Shown: one piece after another, positions 42,291-52,070 of the stretch
Layout: each line of letters begins with the position of its first letter
Position numbering within the stretch: position 1 is the first letter of the stretch
Origin: Spraguea lophii
Lineage: Eukaryota > Microsporidia > Spragueidae
NCBI GenBank assembly: GCA_001887945.1
Contig: LDOQ01000282.1
Span: 1 to 54,858 of the forward strand
DNA length: 54,858 bases
Direction of reading: 5' to 3'
Made by a program: the position numbers and the translations under genes
Notes under the pieces: model-generated
Told to the model about the DNA's origin: nothing
Databases searched by the model: none
The model's input: only the letters and a program-made list of their open reading frames with translations

Positions 42291-42493
42291 ATGTTTCTTG
42301 ATGTTTTATACAAGATAAAAGAATATGTAGAATATATATATTTTAGATATAAATTAGAATTAGGATTGTCTATGATGGAACCATGGGAAGTAATATTAAC
42401 AAGTAAGTTATAATTTAATTAGATTTTATTATAGGATTGATAGTATATTCAGTTATACAACAAGGTTATAGGGTATTTAAAACTATATTATAA
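42291..42493 (+). CDS. Serine palmitoyltransferase small subunit (SPTSS-like), two exons
   Basis: Exon 1 is 42291..42402, the intron 42403..42434 and exon 2 42435..42493. The joined product has 56 residues. YFRYKLELGLSMMEPWEVIL matches the SPTSSA/B core (FYYQYLLVTALYMLEPWE), including the invariant EPWE at 30-33. Exon 2 supplies the second hydrophobic part, RLIVYSVIQQGYRVFKTIL. Small subunits activate serine palmitoyltransferase, the first enzyme of sphingolipid synthesis, in the ER membrane. Without splicing the frame stops four codons after the donor, so it was invisible as a single open frame. No CCC signal; AACCTCATAG precedes the ATG. Confidence 0.82.
42403..42434 (+). other. Spliceosomal intron, 32 nt
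   Basis: It begins GTAAGT and ends TTATAG, with TTAATTAGA as a possible branch region. Removal restores codon ACA-AGA and the frame into exon 2; 32 nt is not a multiple of three and contains an in-frame TAA, so retention kills the product. Strong donor, short length and position inside a short gene match other microsporidian introns. Confidence 0.8.
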
Positions 42494-42772
42494 AATAAAT
42501 AATAAATGTTATACTATAATATAATTTTAAATATATTATATTTAATTTTTCTTTTTTCATCAGGGAAGGAAGTATTCACCGTTTATTATTGGTTTTTATA
42601 AGGAAAGTTTTATAAATATAATATTATTTTATTAAATTATATAAAAAAATGATATTGGTTATTCTTATGTTTCATTAAAATAAATGTAATCCTTTTAATG
42701 TCATATTTAATTTTAATTAACAGAATTGTATAAAAAATAATTTTATAATCATCCAATAAATTTATAATATTG

Positions 42773-43232
42773 TTTTTTTTTATAGAAGTTTTCTGACCGA
42801 GTACAGTCTATCATGTTCTATGACTTTTGGTCCTTAAACACATTAAACTTGTATTAACTGATTTCGCTACAAATTGCATTAATTTCATCTTACTTTATGC
42901 TCAGAGCGTTAGGATTTTGTGTATGGTGCATGTTACCGTCATTCTCATGTTTTTTAGAGGTTCCCAACCCTTTTTTAGCATAATATTGACAGAGTTACAA
43001 ATCAATACAGGAATTGCAACACACCAGCTAAACACTACTTTAATTTAGTAATGGGACCGTTATACAAGACACGCCAATGCCACATTATCGAATCCTCACC
43101 CACTCAACAACCTTTCTCTTCTCTTCTGTCTTTTATCAGTATTTTTTTTGAAAAGTCTTTTGGGTAAGGGATTAGAACCATCAGTCTTGAGATTTGGTTG
43201 TCACCCCACGACCACTGAACCAACTGGGCTTT
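42773..43232 (-). mobile_element. Full-length SINE copy, intermediate age
   Basis: Minus-strand copy that is the second best preserved in the window. Shared blocks with the reverse complement of 46778..47268 include CATTAAACTTGTATTAACTG, GCTCAGAGCGTTAGGATTTTG, TACAAATCAATACAGGAATT, ACACTACTTTAATTTAGTA, TCACCCACTCAACAACCTTTC and CACCCCACGACCACTGAACC. The B-box (near 43186) is damaged (GGATTAGAACC). Flanking duplications are no longer evident. The plus-strand open frame inside it is a chance reading. Confidence 0.88.
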
Positions 43233-43526
43233 TTATTAGCAACATTATCTTTCATTGTTTTATATTTAAATTTTAATATTTTTAAAATGAAATATATATT
43301 TAATTATCATGCACATTTTATTTTTGAAGAATTTAATAAAAAAATATTATTCATTAGAAAATTATAACTGTTCACTATATTTTAAAAATAATTTATACTG
43401 TATTTATTCACTATCAGTTAACTTTTAACTGATTTTATTTAACAATTTATATAAGTTATTTCAAACTGTTAAATTATATAATTTAAAATATATTTTTAAG
43501 AAATTTTTTGTCATTATCCCTATAAT
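43233..43526. other. Short intergenic stretch before HscB
   Basis: AT-rich; TTATCCCTATAAT immediately before the ATG at 43527 is the CCC start signal. Confidence 0.4.
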
Positions 43527-43961
43527 ATGCTTAAAAAGCTCTCATGTTTTAGTTTATTTAATATGCCATCTCAATTTCGAGTAGATTCTAATAAATTAAA
43601 ATCCAATTATTATACATTATCTAAAAAATATCATCCAGATAAAAATAAAACAGAAAAAAATTTCCATAAAATAACGACTGCATATAATATATTAAAAGAT
43701 GATTTACAGCGTGCAGAATATTTGGTAAACATAAAAGATAATAAAGAAAGAATAAAACATGATATGGGATTTTTAAGTTCCATAATGGAATTAGAAGAAA
43801 GATGTTATAGCACAGATAAATCTGATGAAGAAAATAAAATTATTTTAAATAAAATATTGGATGATAAAATAAATGAATGTAAAGATGATATAAATTTAAT
43901 GAATGTATCGAGGTGGAAATATTTTAAAAGAATAAAAGATGATTTCAATGGTAAGCAATAG
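43527..43961 (+). CDS. JAC1: HscB/Jac1, J-domain co-chaperone of Fe-S cluster assembly
   Basis: A 144-residue protein. The opening CFSLFNMPSQFRVDSNKLKS mirrors the HscB/Jac1 start (YFxLFxLPxxFxIDxxxL). The J-domain HPD is at residues 36-38 (KKYHPDKN), and ITTAYNILKDDLQRAEYLV matches the family segment INxAYxTLKxPLxRAxYLL. The C-terminal half is the helical domain that holds the scaffold protein IscU. With mitochondrial Hsp70 it releases clusters from IscU; in microsporidia this occurs in the mitosome. A targeting presequence is at best very short (MLKKLS). CCC lies before the ATG. Confidence 0.88.
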   Translation: MLKKLSCFSLFNMPSQFRVDSNKLKSNYYTLSKKYHPDKNKTEKNFHKITTAYNILKDDLQRAEYLVNIKDNKERIKHDMGFLSSIMELEERCYSTDKSDEENKIILNKILDDKINECKDDINLMNVSRWKYFKRIKDDFNGKQ

Positions 43962-44035
43962 TTTTTTAGATAAAAATAGATATTGTATTTTGTATTATTA
44001 TTTTATATATGATATAAAAATACATGACCCTTGAA

Positions 44036-44257
44036 ATGTTTTTTATTTGCAAAGACAGAAGTGGTGGTATAGCAAAAGTATCTATTTCTGAAGATAAATT
44101 GGTTAAGGATTTAAAAATTATGATAGGAAAAATGTTGGGTAGAGATTATAAAAATATAACATTAAAAAGAGGTATGGAAGAGTTGAGGGATAATATAGAG
44201 TTGGATATGTATGAATTTGGAGAAGAAAATTATTTAGAAATATTTTATAAATATTAA
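44036..44257 (+). CDS. HUB1: Hub1/UBL5, ubiquitin-like splicing modifier
   Basis: A 73-residue protein, exactly the usual length of UBL5/Hub1. MFFICKDRSGGIAKVSISED aligns with the family start [20 protein letters not shown], then LVKDLKIMIGKMLGRDYKNI ([20 protein letters not shown]), LKRGMEELRDNIELDMYEF (LKKWYTIFKDHVSLGDYEI) and the terminal Tyr-rich YKY in place of YYQ. There is no C-terminal GlyGly, as in Hub1. Hub1 binds spliceosome proteins such as Snu66 and Prp5. An ATG four codons upstream (44024) is open, but ACCC falls between the two, so the second ATG is the start. It lies 75 bases after HscB on the same strand. Confidence 0.85.
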   Translation: MFFICKDRSGGIAKVSISEDKLVKDLKIMIGKMLGRDYKNITLKRGMEELRDNIELDMYEFGEENYLEIFYKY

Positions 44258-44996
44258 GAATTTATTTAAAAAATAAATAATTATAATTTCATTAAATAAT
44301 CATTTTGTCTTTATGTTTTTTTTAAATATGCATTTTTAATAGAAACTGGTGATTATTTCGAAAATAATTTTGTTTTTATAAATTTTATTAAATATCCATA
44401 ATATTAAAAAATATTTATTAATGTAATTTTCGTATTATTATTGTTATATTTTATTTGTATAAATATAATTTCTTTTAAAACTTCTTTTATTTTATAAATT
44501 TATATTTTATTCTAGTAGAATAATAGTATATAAAAATTATCGATAAATATAAACAGAATTATAAATTATTCCAATTATAAATAAAAAACTTTCTAATAAT
44601 GTATATGTGAAAGTCCTTTTTTCTCTGCTAGGAAACAAAAAAAAAAGAAAATTTTTTTTTATACAGAAGCAGTTTTTTACTTGTTCTCTTATTCATGTTA
44701 TAATTCATGTTAACCAACCATAAATCATAATGTAAACGCCTAACTTTTTAATTCTGAAATATTAATAATCTTTATAGGTTTCTCATTTTCCTCAAGTATT
44801 CTGGGATTATGATATTTTGAAATTGTATTAATAAAATTTATAATTAAAGGCCAATTGAAACAATAAAAACACGTATTTATGAAATGAATAGAATTTGTGT
44901 TGAGTAATTAATATACTTATAACCAAAGATATTAATTATAAAATAAGTAATATAATAAAAATAACACTTATTTTTAAAATATATGGCAAATAAACG
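44258..44996. other. Intergenic, nothing recognised
   Basis: AT-rich convergent space. This is also where the housekeeping core gives way to the accessory end of the window. Confidence 0.4.
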
Positions 44997-46658
44997 TTAA
45001 CTAATGTTTAATGGATAATACCCGAATAAATTTTTAGATAGAAAAATTTTCAACGATATTGCTATTGTATGTAAAGATTCTAATTGTTCATTGTTTAACA
45101 CATGATTAAGTGTTGCTATAAAGTCTTCTATTTTTTTAAAATAGATATCCATTTCAGATATAACAATATAAATTTTTTCTATTTCATTTTTGATATCATT
45201 ATTTATTTCATGTAATTTATATTCCTTTAAAAATTCAATTTTACGATAAATAATTTCAATATAAATTAAAATATTTCTGGTAATGTTATATTTAGGAATA
45301 TACATAAAATATTGGATAATATCGAATAATATATCTATTGAAGTTTCAATATCTAATAATGGTAATAAAATATTTTTACTGACTTTTCCTTCTGTAATTG
45401 GCTGGTATAAAAAATTCATTGTTAATATTTCCAATATTTCTCTTATACTTTCATTTATTTTCAGTATTATATTGTTTATTTCATAATTTTTTGTGTTTAT
45501 TTTTTCAAAAAAAAATAACAATTTGTTAATATAGTGTGCCATTGTTTTAAATATGGTGAAATCAAAGAATTCATGTTCATTAGGTTCTATTAATAGATTC
45601 AAATAAAATATAACCGAATTATGTAATTTATTTTTATCGCAAAATAAGAGTTTAAATTTTGAATATTTAATTTCAACCTCAGAGTTGATTCTTGTCAGAT
45701 TATCTACAACCTGTTTAATATCTATGTTAATTATATTACTTGATTTTGTTATCATTCCAATGTATTCTATTAACATTATTATTCTAGAATTAATATCCTT
45801 TATAACATAATTAAGGTCTAAGTTATATTGATAAATTTGTGGTTGAACTTTGTAAAAAAACATTATGTTTGTAACTATATCGATTTTCTTTAGCAAAATA
45901 AATAATTCATTTATTTTTGTGATTTCGTCTTCGATGGTATAAGCATTTTGTAAATAAGCATTTTGATAATCAAAGAAACTTTTTTTGAAATTTTTAAATA
46001 TGTCTTGATGTTGTTGTCCTTTTTTTGAACCATAAAATATAATTATTACTTGTTGTAAGTGTTTTGATACAATATTTATAAGTTTCATTATATTATTAAA
46101 TATTTTTGACTTCTTAACAATATAGTTATTAGGATTATCGTTTGAGCAAACAATTTCAAGTGGAAATCCATATTTAATTTGATAATTTTTTAAAACATAT
46201 TCTTTGAATATGTTTAATATATTGTAACTTCCTACTTGATAAATATCAGTATCATCGACCTTTTTGTATTTTATTATTTCCCATTCACAAGACCAAAGAT
46301 CGAATGGCATTTGTTGAATATTTGTTTCTTTTTGTTTTTCTTCCGGTTTATCAAAATCATCATTATTTGCTCGATTATTTTCCGTAGAGTTTTTAGAATG
46401 ATCTTTATCTTCAAGAATCGAATCAACCATTTCTTCTAAATCACATATTGTTGATCCCAGGTTTTTAATATATGTTCTGTGTAAAGCATATCTGCTTATT
46501 TGCAAATTTTTACTTATAACAAATGTCTTTTTTCTTATATAACGAAATTGGCGAGACTGGGTAGATTCATCAAATTGTGAAACTTCATGATTGCCTACTG
46601 TCAAACTTGGTGTAGAAGATTTAATTTGTATTATAACCAACATTAAAGTGACTATCAT
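44997..46658 (-). CDS. Secreted family protein A, function unknown
   Basis: A 553-residue protein with an N-terminal hydrophobic signal (MIVTLMLVIIQIKSS). It is almost wholly alpha-helical, Ile/Asn/Lys-rich, with an acidic linker at about 85-115. The C-terminal 120 residues align with the pseudogene at 49088 and the gene at 52071: ILLPLLDIETSIDILFDII matches their P-L-L-D-V-K-F-T block, and the final ISLKIFLSKNL matches KSLKFYIQKNL. I recognise no known family; it looks lineage-specific. No CCC signal, but GCC directly precedes the ATG. A young SINE is inserted about 110 bases upstream. Confidence 0.8.
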   Translation of the reverse strand: MIVTLMLVIIQIKSSTPSLTVGNHEVSQFDESTQSRQFRYIRKKTFVISKNLQISRYALHRTYIKNLGSTICDLEEMVDSILEDKDHSKNSTENNRANNDDFDKPEEKQKETNIQQMPFDLWSCEWEIIKYKKVDDTDIYQVGSYNILNIFKEYVLKNYQIKYGFPLEIVCSNDNPNNYIVKKSKIFNNIMKLINIVSKHLQQVIIIFYGSKKGQQHQDIFKNFKKSFFDYQNAYLQNAYTIEDEITKINELFILLKKIDIVTNIMFFYKVQPQIYQYNLDLNYVIKDINSRIIMLIEYIGMITKSSNIINIDIKQVVDNLTRINSEVEIKYSKFKLLFCDKNKLHNSVIFYLNLLIEPNEHEFFDFTIFKTMAHYINKLLFFFEKINTKNYEINNIILKINESIREILEILTMNFLYQPITEGKVSKNILLPLLDIETSIDILFDIIQYFMYIPKYNITRNILIYIEIIYRKIEFLKEYKLHEINNDIKNEIEKIYIVISEMDIYFKKIEDFIATLNHVLNNEQLESLHTIAISLKIFLSKNLFGYYPLNIS

Positions 46659-46760
46659 GGCTATAATTAGAACAAATTTTTTATATAATTAATAATACAT
46701 TTTTAAGGATAATATAAAGTTTATAACTTTTTTTAATATTATATTGAAGATAATTTTAAT

Positions 46761-46777
46761 AATCCAATAAAAGAAGT
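46761..46777. repeat. Target-site duplication, left copy
   Basis: AATCCAATAAAAGAAGT, 17 bp, identical to 47269..47285 on the other side of the SINE. The first AA may belong to the poly(A) ambiguity, leaving at least 15 bp. Confidence 0.9.
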
Positions 46778-47268
46778 CCCGCCTGGCCCAGTGGTCGTGG
46801 GGTGGTAACCAAACCCCAAGCCTGGCGGGTTCGAATCCCTCATCCAGAAAAAAATTTTCAAAACAAAAAAAAATAATAATAAACGGAGAAGAGAAGAAAA
46901 AGGTTGTTGAGTGGGTGAGGTTTCGATAGCGCAGCATAGCTGTGCCTTGTATGACGGCCCCGCTACTAGATTAAAGTAGTGTTCAGCTGATGTAGTTGCA
47001 ATCCCTGTATTGATTTGTGACTCGGCCAATACTATGCAACGAAAGAGGCTGGGAATTCCTTAAGAGCTGGAAGTGGGGGCGGCGACGCGCACCATACGCA
47101 AAATCCTAACACTCTGGAGCATAAGGTAAGATGAGATTAATGCATATCTGTAGTGAAACCAGTTAGTACAAGTTTAATGTCGCTCGAGGAACCGAAGGTC
47201 ACAGACCATGGTAGGCCGCAACCGGCCAGGAAGCTTTGATAAATAAAAGTTTCATTCGTAAAAAAAAA
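46778..47268 (+). mobile_element. Intact tRNA-derived SINE, 491 bp, young insertion
   Basis: The element begins CCCGCCTGG, carries a Pol III A-box TGGCCCAGTGG at 46784..46794 and a perfect B-box GGTTCGAATCC at 46828..46838, then a body unrelated to tRNA, a tail ATAAATAAAAGTTTCATT and a run of at least ten A. Identical 17-bp duplications flank it, which shows target-primed reverse transcription. Base composition is near 45% GC against about 20% in the surroundings, so it is recent or constrained. It encodes no credible protein; open frames across it are chance. No LINE partner is present in the window. Confidence 0.93.
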
Positions 47269-47285
47269 AATCCAATAAAAGAAGT
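47269..47285. repeat. Target-site duplication, right copy
   Basis: Identical to 46761..46777; it follows the poly(A) end of the SINE. Confidence 0.9.
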
Positions 47286-47493
47286 GTAGTATTTGACTAA
47301 AAAAAGATATATATATTTTTCCTTAAAAGATTTTTAATTTTAGAAATAATATATTTAGCATACGCGGAGCATTATTTACGTTTCCAAATATCATTCAAAT
47401 AATAATAAACTTTGATGAGTATATAATATATTATATATAAAAGGTTTTTATTAAAAGATTTAATCTCGATAAATAAAGCTTGAATTTTTTTTG

Positions 47494-47709
47494 TTATTTG
47501 CCAGAATAGAGAAAATTTTCCCTCCGTATCGAGTTGTTGTTCGTTATTAAAAGCAAATATTGTGTATCATGGGGTAAAGATTCTGAACGACTTAATATTC
47601 CTAATCCAGTCTTTAATGTTATCACCCATTTAAAACGATTACAATTATATATAATTTTTTCAGGGTTTTGAATAGCATTAAAAGAGTTGTAATACAATGT
47701 ATATTTAAT
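47494..47709 (-). pseudogene. Probable fragment of the secreted family
   Basis: An open stretch of about 70 codons without an ATG. IKYTLYYNSFNAIQNPEKI resembles VKFTLKYLHSIV ... YFQNPEDI of the gene at 52071 and VKFTTNIFYQIV ... KKPENI of the pseudogene at 49088. The remainder (WVITLKTGLGILSRSESLPH) shows no match. Read as a remnant of another family copy; the evidence is thin. Confidence 0.35.
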
Positions 47710-48309
47710 AAATATTATTTATCTATTTAAGGTAATAATTTTATGATATTTATCATGTTTTATTTTTTGTAACCAAAAAAATATTAGTTTTGTTTTTAAA
47801 AAAGATTTTAATTTTAATCGGGTTTGGTTATATATTTATTGCGATATGAAGTTGTCAATTGATTAGGGCATAAGCGAAATTGTTAATGATTTGGTTTCAT
47901 GCGGTATTAAATTCAACTTGTCTTGAAATATATAATATAATTAATTATCCTTTACACGCTCTACATTTCGTTGCTTTTTTCGATTACTTCAAAAAATGAA
48001 AAAACTAAAGAATTCACTGTATCTTCCCAAATTTTTATTAAATAATATAATATAAATTAATAAAAAAATTGCTTTTTACTAGTAAGTGATAATTTTATTT
48101 ATTAATTTTGAATAGTTAAATTTGTTCTACAATAGGATACATCAATTTAACAGATTCAACCAATTTTAAATATACTTATTTTAGTGAGGGAAAAATAATC
48201 AATAATATAATACTTGTTATAATAAGAATAAGATCTTTATTTTATTTTTATGAATAATAAAAAAATCAAGGTTTTCAAACTTTAATGAACCTTAAAGTTT
48301 GTTTAATTA
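47710..48309. other. Intergenic, nothing recognised
   Basis: AT-rich accessory DNA without a gene. Confidence 0.4.
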
Positions 48310-48725
48310 AGTAATCGTGTGATGATAATTAATTACCAACTCTAGCAAATTTGAACCATTTACCCAGAAAAAAATAAAAATATAATTGTTATAGAAGAAA
48401 AAATTATGGTGGTGAGTGAATGATAATTCAATAATGTAACTTGACTATACTTTCTGCATAATCCCAATTTCAAATTAGAGTAACGTTTAGTTGATACAAT
48501 TGTAATCTTTTTATTGATTAAATAACTCGATTGATACCATCCCAAAGGTTGGGGTTGGAATTACATTAATTTGATAAAGCAACGATTGCATCATACGCAA
48601 AATACAAATTTTCTGACAAATAAGATGAACTAATATATATGTCTAACAAAACAGTCAATACAAGTTGTTTTTCATTTTAAAAAATTAATAATCCCAAGCT
48701 ATCATGAGCCAGGATTATATAGAGA
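48310..48725 (+). mobile_element. Old full-length SINE copy
   Basis: Plus-strand copy, drifted. Blocks in order are GTAATCGTGTGATGATAATTA (A-box region), ATTTGAACCATTTACCCAG (B-box region), TGGTGGTGAGTG, GTTTAGTTGATACAATTGTAA, CATCATACGCAAAATAC, AATAAGATGAACTAATATATA, CAGTCAATACAAGTT and GCCAGGATTATATAG. No duplication visible. The short minus-strand open frame inside is not a gene. Confidence 0.75.
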
Positions 48726-49087
48726 ACATTTATAATAAGTAAACTGTTATTTTTTAAAAAATGAATCTCAAAAATTATATTTCAAAAAATCTCACGTTTA
48801 ATTCCAATATTCATTTATTACCCATAAAATTTCAAATTTTTAAATATCAGCAAAGCAAATATGATATATAAACATATATTAAAGGTCCTTTTCATTAATA
48901 TCAAATATTTATTATTTAAAAAAAATATTTAAAATATCTTGTGGCAAAATAAAATATTTACTAATTTCTGTTTATTTACAAGAATTTAGATGCACAATAA
49001 TCAATATCGAAATATTATTCACTTTTAATATAAAATTAAAAATCATTATTCGTAAGTTACTTTATTTTCTTGAAAAAGTTCATGGTC
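48726..49087. other. Intergenic, nothing recognised
   Basis: AT-rich DNA after the 3' end of the family pseudogene. Confidence 0.4.
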
Positions 49088-50801
49088 TTATAAAAACATT
49101 GTATCTCTGTTAATTGTTTTTGAAAACTTAAAATTATTTTCAATATAAAGTTTCAGAGGAATTGTAATATCCCTAGCATACCTAATTCTCTTAGAATCTG
49201 AAATAACAAGTATAATCTCATATACACTATCAATCCTTTTTAAAAAATACATTAGTCCATCTACCATTGTAAACATATCTTTTAATACATGGGTAATATT
49301 CTTATTTGTATTGTTTCTTATATAAAATTTAAGATTATTTATGAACATCATATAATGTTTTACGGATTCATGCAAGTCTAAAATATTTTCAGGTTTCTTA
49401 AAATTAAAATTATTTTTTACGATTTGGTAAAAAATATTTGTCGTAAATTTTACATTTAAAAACGGTAATTCGATCTTTCTATCTGTTCCAATGTATTTTT
49501 CATAGAAGTAAAAATAATTAACATTTAACAGATGAATTATTCTATCCAATTTAAATAATATCTGTTCTAAACTTTTATTTTCTTCTCCGACTTTATCTTT
49601 ATGTACAAATTTTCGTTTTCTTTCATTAAAAAAATCACCGATCGTTTTAATTTATATATTTTGTCATAAAAATATGTAAATTTACACATATTAAGGAATT
49701 CTCTAGATTCTCTATTTATTTTGAAAATAAAACATTCACTAGATTCCATATTAATAAAATTTTCATGATACATTTTTTTTAAAAATGTAAATGGGCATAT
49801 AACATCATACGTGATTCATTGCCTAAACATCTTATTAAGGTTTTTATATAAGCTACTGTTTCATTATTGTTATATTTAGATTTAAATATCAACTCCAGAA
49901 AATTTTCAACATCTTTTATATTATATAGTTCAATGTGTTTAAAATTGTTTTTATCGTTTGAGATAATTTGTTAAGTTTTTGAAAAGCAATATATTCATGG
50001 TGAATATTCACAATATAGCTTAGCAATAAATTTTTATGTTTTAAAAACTTGTTTTTTATTATATTAACAAAGAATGATAATGACTTTGTGAGTTGTTTCT
50101 AAATAAGATATTTTGAAATAAATTAAAATACGTATTTAATATTCTCGCAAAATTTTCGATTAATGGTAAATCACTATATCTCTCCATATGAATATAGAAT
50201 TTTTGATTCAAATTATATTTTTCATAATAATGAATATAAATATTCTTTTTAAAATATAATAATCTATAGAAATCTTTCATAAGTTCAGTTCTTATCAAAT
50301 TTTTTTGTATTCTTTTATGTTCACAGCAATGTTTATCACATTCTGTAATATTAGAATACGTGTTAAAATCATGTTTTATGACGATACCAAATGAATTGCC
50401 AGTATATGAACAAGCAGAGATAGGATTAAAAAATTACTTTATTTGTTTATCCAGTATCATTATACTGTCTTTTTAAAATCATCATTTGAGATGAAATTTT
50501 TCACCAAATTATTAAAAGCAAACATTCATAATAATTTTATATCACGAACAAAATTGTTTTTCTCAAATTTGGATGCTTTATTAAATCCGAATGTTTTCCT
50601 TTATTTAAATTATATCGAAAGGATATGTTTTGGACATCAGGTTTTTGTAAATTTTTACCAATGTTTCTTGAGTATTTAACGAATTATTTTCAAATCTACG
50701 ATTAAAACCTTTTGTTTAAAACTATTTAAAGCTGTCAAAGAACGTTTATCCATATTATTTTCTCCTTCTGCGGAGTAACTTGTATCGAAAAAACATCTCA
50801 T
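49088..50801 (-). pseudogene. Secreted family member B, broken by several frameshifts
   Basis: Segments in changing frames align along the gene at 52071: MRCFFDTSYSAEGENNMDK region near 50801, LIRTELMKDFYRLLYFKKNI near 50298 (compare IIKTELMLDYFDKLKIKKSI), a middle part near 49820-49900 containing TVAYIKTLIRC, and a C-terminal piece 49088..49549 with IELPFLNVKFTTNIFYQIV and IPLKLYIENNFKF. Frame changes occur near 49580, at the run of eight A near 49780, and at least twice more upstream. The signal-peptide end is not recognisable. Same strand and order as its intact neighbours, so an old tandem duplicate. Confidence 0.8.
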
Positions 50802-51443
50802 TCTTAAGATATGCATATATTGTTGAACCAATCGTCTTTAATAATATTTTAGAATATTAAATTTGACTTTACCTACTAAGATAAAGTCAAATGAATCATT
50901 ATTTTCAACTAATATTTTAATAATTGGTTTCTTGAAATATTTAGTATTTTGCTATGATTAAAATAATTTGAATAATAAACATTTTAATAACATTTTATTT
51001 AAGTTATTTAACGATATTGCGAATTATTTTTGAAATATCTGATATTATGAATTATTTTTTATGACCCCAATAAATAGATTTTAACAATGAATTAAAACAA
51101 ATAAACAATTATAAAAATATTAAACTTATAACATCATAAAAATTATCCAATACGATGAACAAGTTATAGACCCAATTAAGATTATATATAATTTTTATTA
51201 ATTATAAATACTCTTAAATTCCAAAATAAATAAAGGAATAGTAAAATCATTTTTATATTTTTACGAAATTAATTAAACTCTTTTTTATCTTAATTTCTGA
51301 CCAAATAAAAAGTGTTATTGAGTCTATTCCAATCTTTCAAAGAAAACATTATGACAGTGTTATCAATAATGTGGCATGTCGTGTGGTATATTTAAAACAA
51401 TTTTTATATATATTTCTTCTAATTCTACTAGTTAAAAAAATTA
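50802..51443. other. Intergenic, nothing recognised
   Basis: AT-rich. It may contain the lost N terminus of pseudogene B, but no signal peptide can be read. Confidence 0.35.
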
Positions 51444-51734
51444 TTAAATTAGTTCGTTTAATTTTTTGAACTTTTTTGTATAATTCGTTGCTATACCTAA
51501 TTTATTTACATTAAACCCTGTTTTCCTTAAATAATCTTTATTAATTATGATGATATACATTGTAACTGTGTTCTGCGCATTTATAAGATATTTTGATAGA
51601 TAAAAAGTAAAGTAAAAATAATATGTATTGGATATATTTCCGTATGTGTTCAAATTACTATTTGATAATTTATTTAATTTATACAGCAATCCATTGAATA
51701 AGAGCAGAACAAATATGAAAATGTCATAACTCAA
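51444..51734 (-). other. Open frame without ATG, possible gene remnant
   Basis: A 96-codon open stretch that begins at TTG; the first ATG is far inside. Its start is hydrophobic (IFIFVLLLFNGLL) like a signal peptide, then Asn/Tyr-rich. It lies between two members of the secreted family and might be another decayed copy, but I see no convincing alignment. Confidence 0.25.
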
Positions 51735-52070
51735 TTAAACATATTATTTAAAGTTTTTTTTCATTAAAAGAAGAGTATGATATTTAAGTCTATAGGTGAT
51801 ACTAAAAAACCTTTTATTTGTAAATTAAAGAGAATGTATTTAATAATAATATATGGTTGTTATCGCTACCTGCTCTAGATAGCATAAGAAATATATAGAG
51901 TAATAAAAAAGATTTTTTATATTTTAATGTTATCATCGTTGTTCATATAACAATAATTTAAAATTAATCTATAAAATAAAAATTTAAATATCATAATTCA
52001 GAAAAAAAAATTTAATTCATTTGAATAATTTCATAACATTTTTAAATTGCAACTTTTACTTAATCATTTG

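Noticed and set aside
42827..43048. Plus-strand open frame of 73 codons
   Set aside because: It is an antisense reading of the SINE copy at 42773..43232.
46778..46850. A tRNA gene
   Set aside because: A- and B-boxes are perfect, but no normal anticodon arm or matching acceptor stem can be drawn, and the transcript would run into the SINE body; it is the SINE head.
46689..47029. Two overlapping minus-strand open frames
   Set aside because: They lie within the GC-richer SINE, where stops are rarer; neither shows protein-like conservation.
48079..48113. Second possible intron (GTAAGT ... AATAG)
   Set aside because: Donor and acceptor are fine, but no open frame leads into or out of it.
50443..50679. 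Plus-strand open frame of 78 codons
   Set aside because: It lies antisense to family pseudogene B, which explains the region better.
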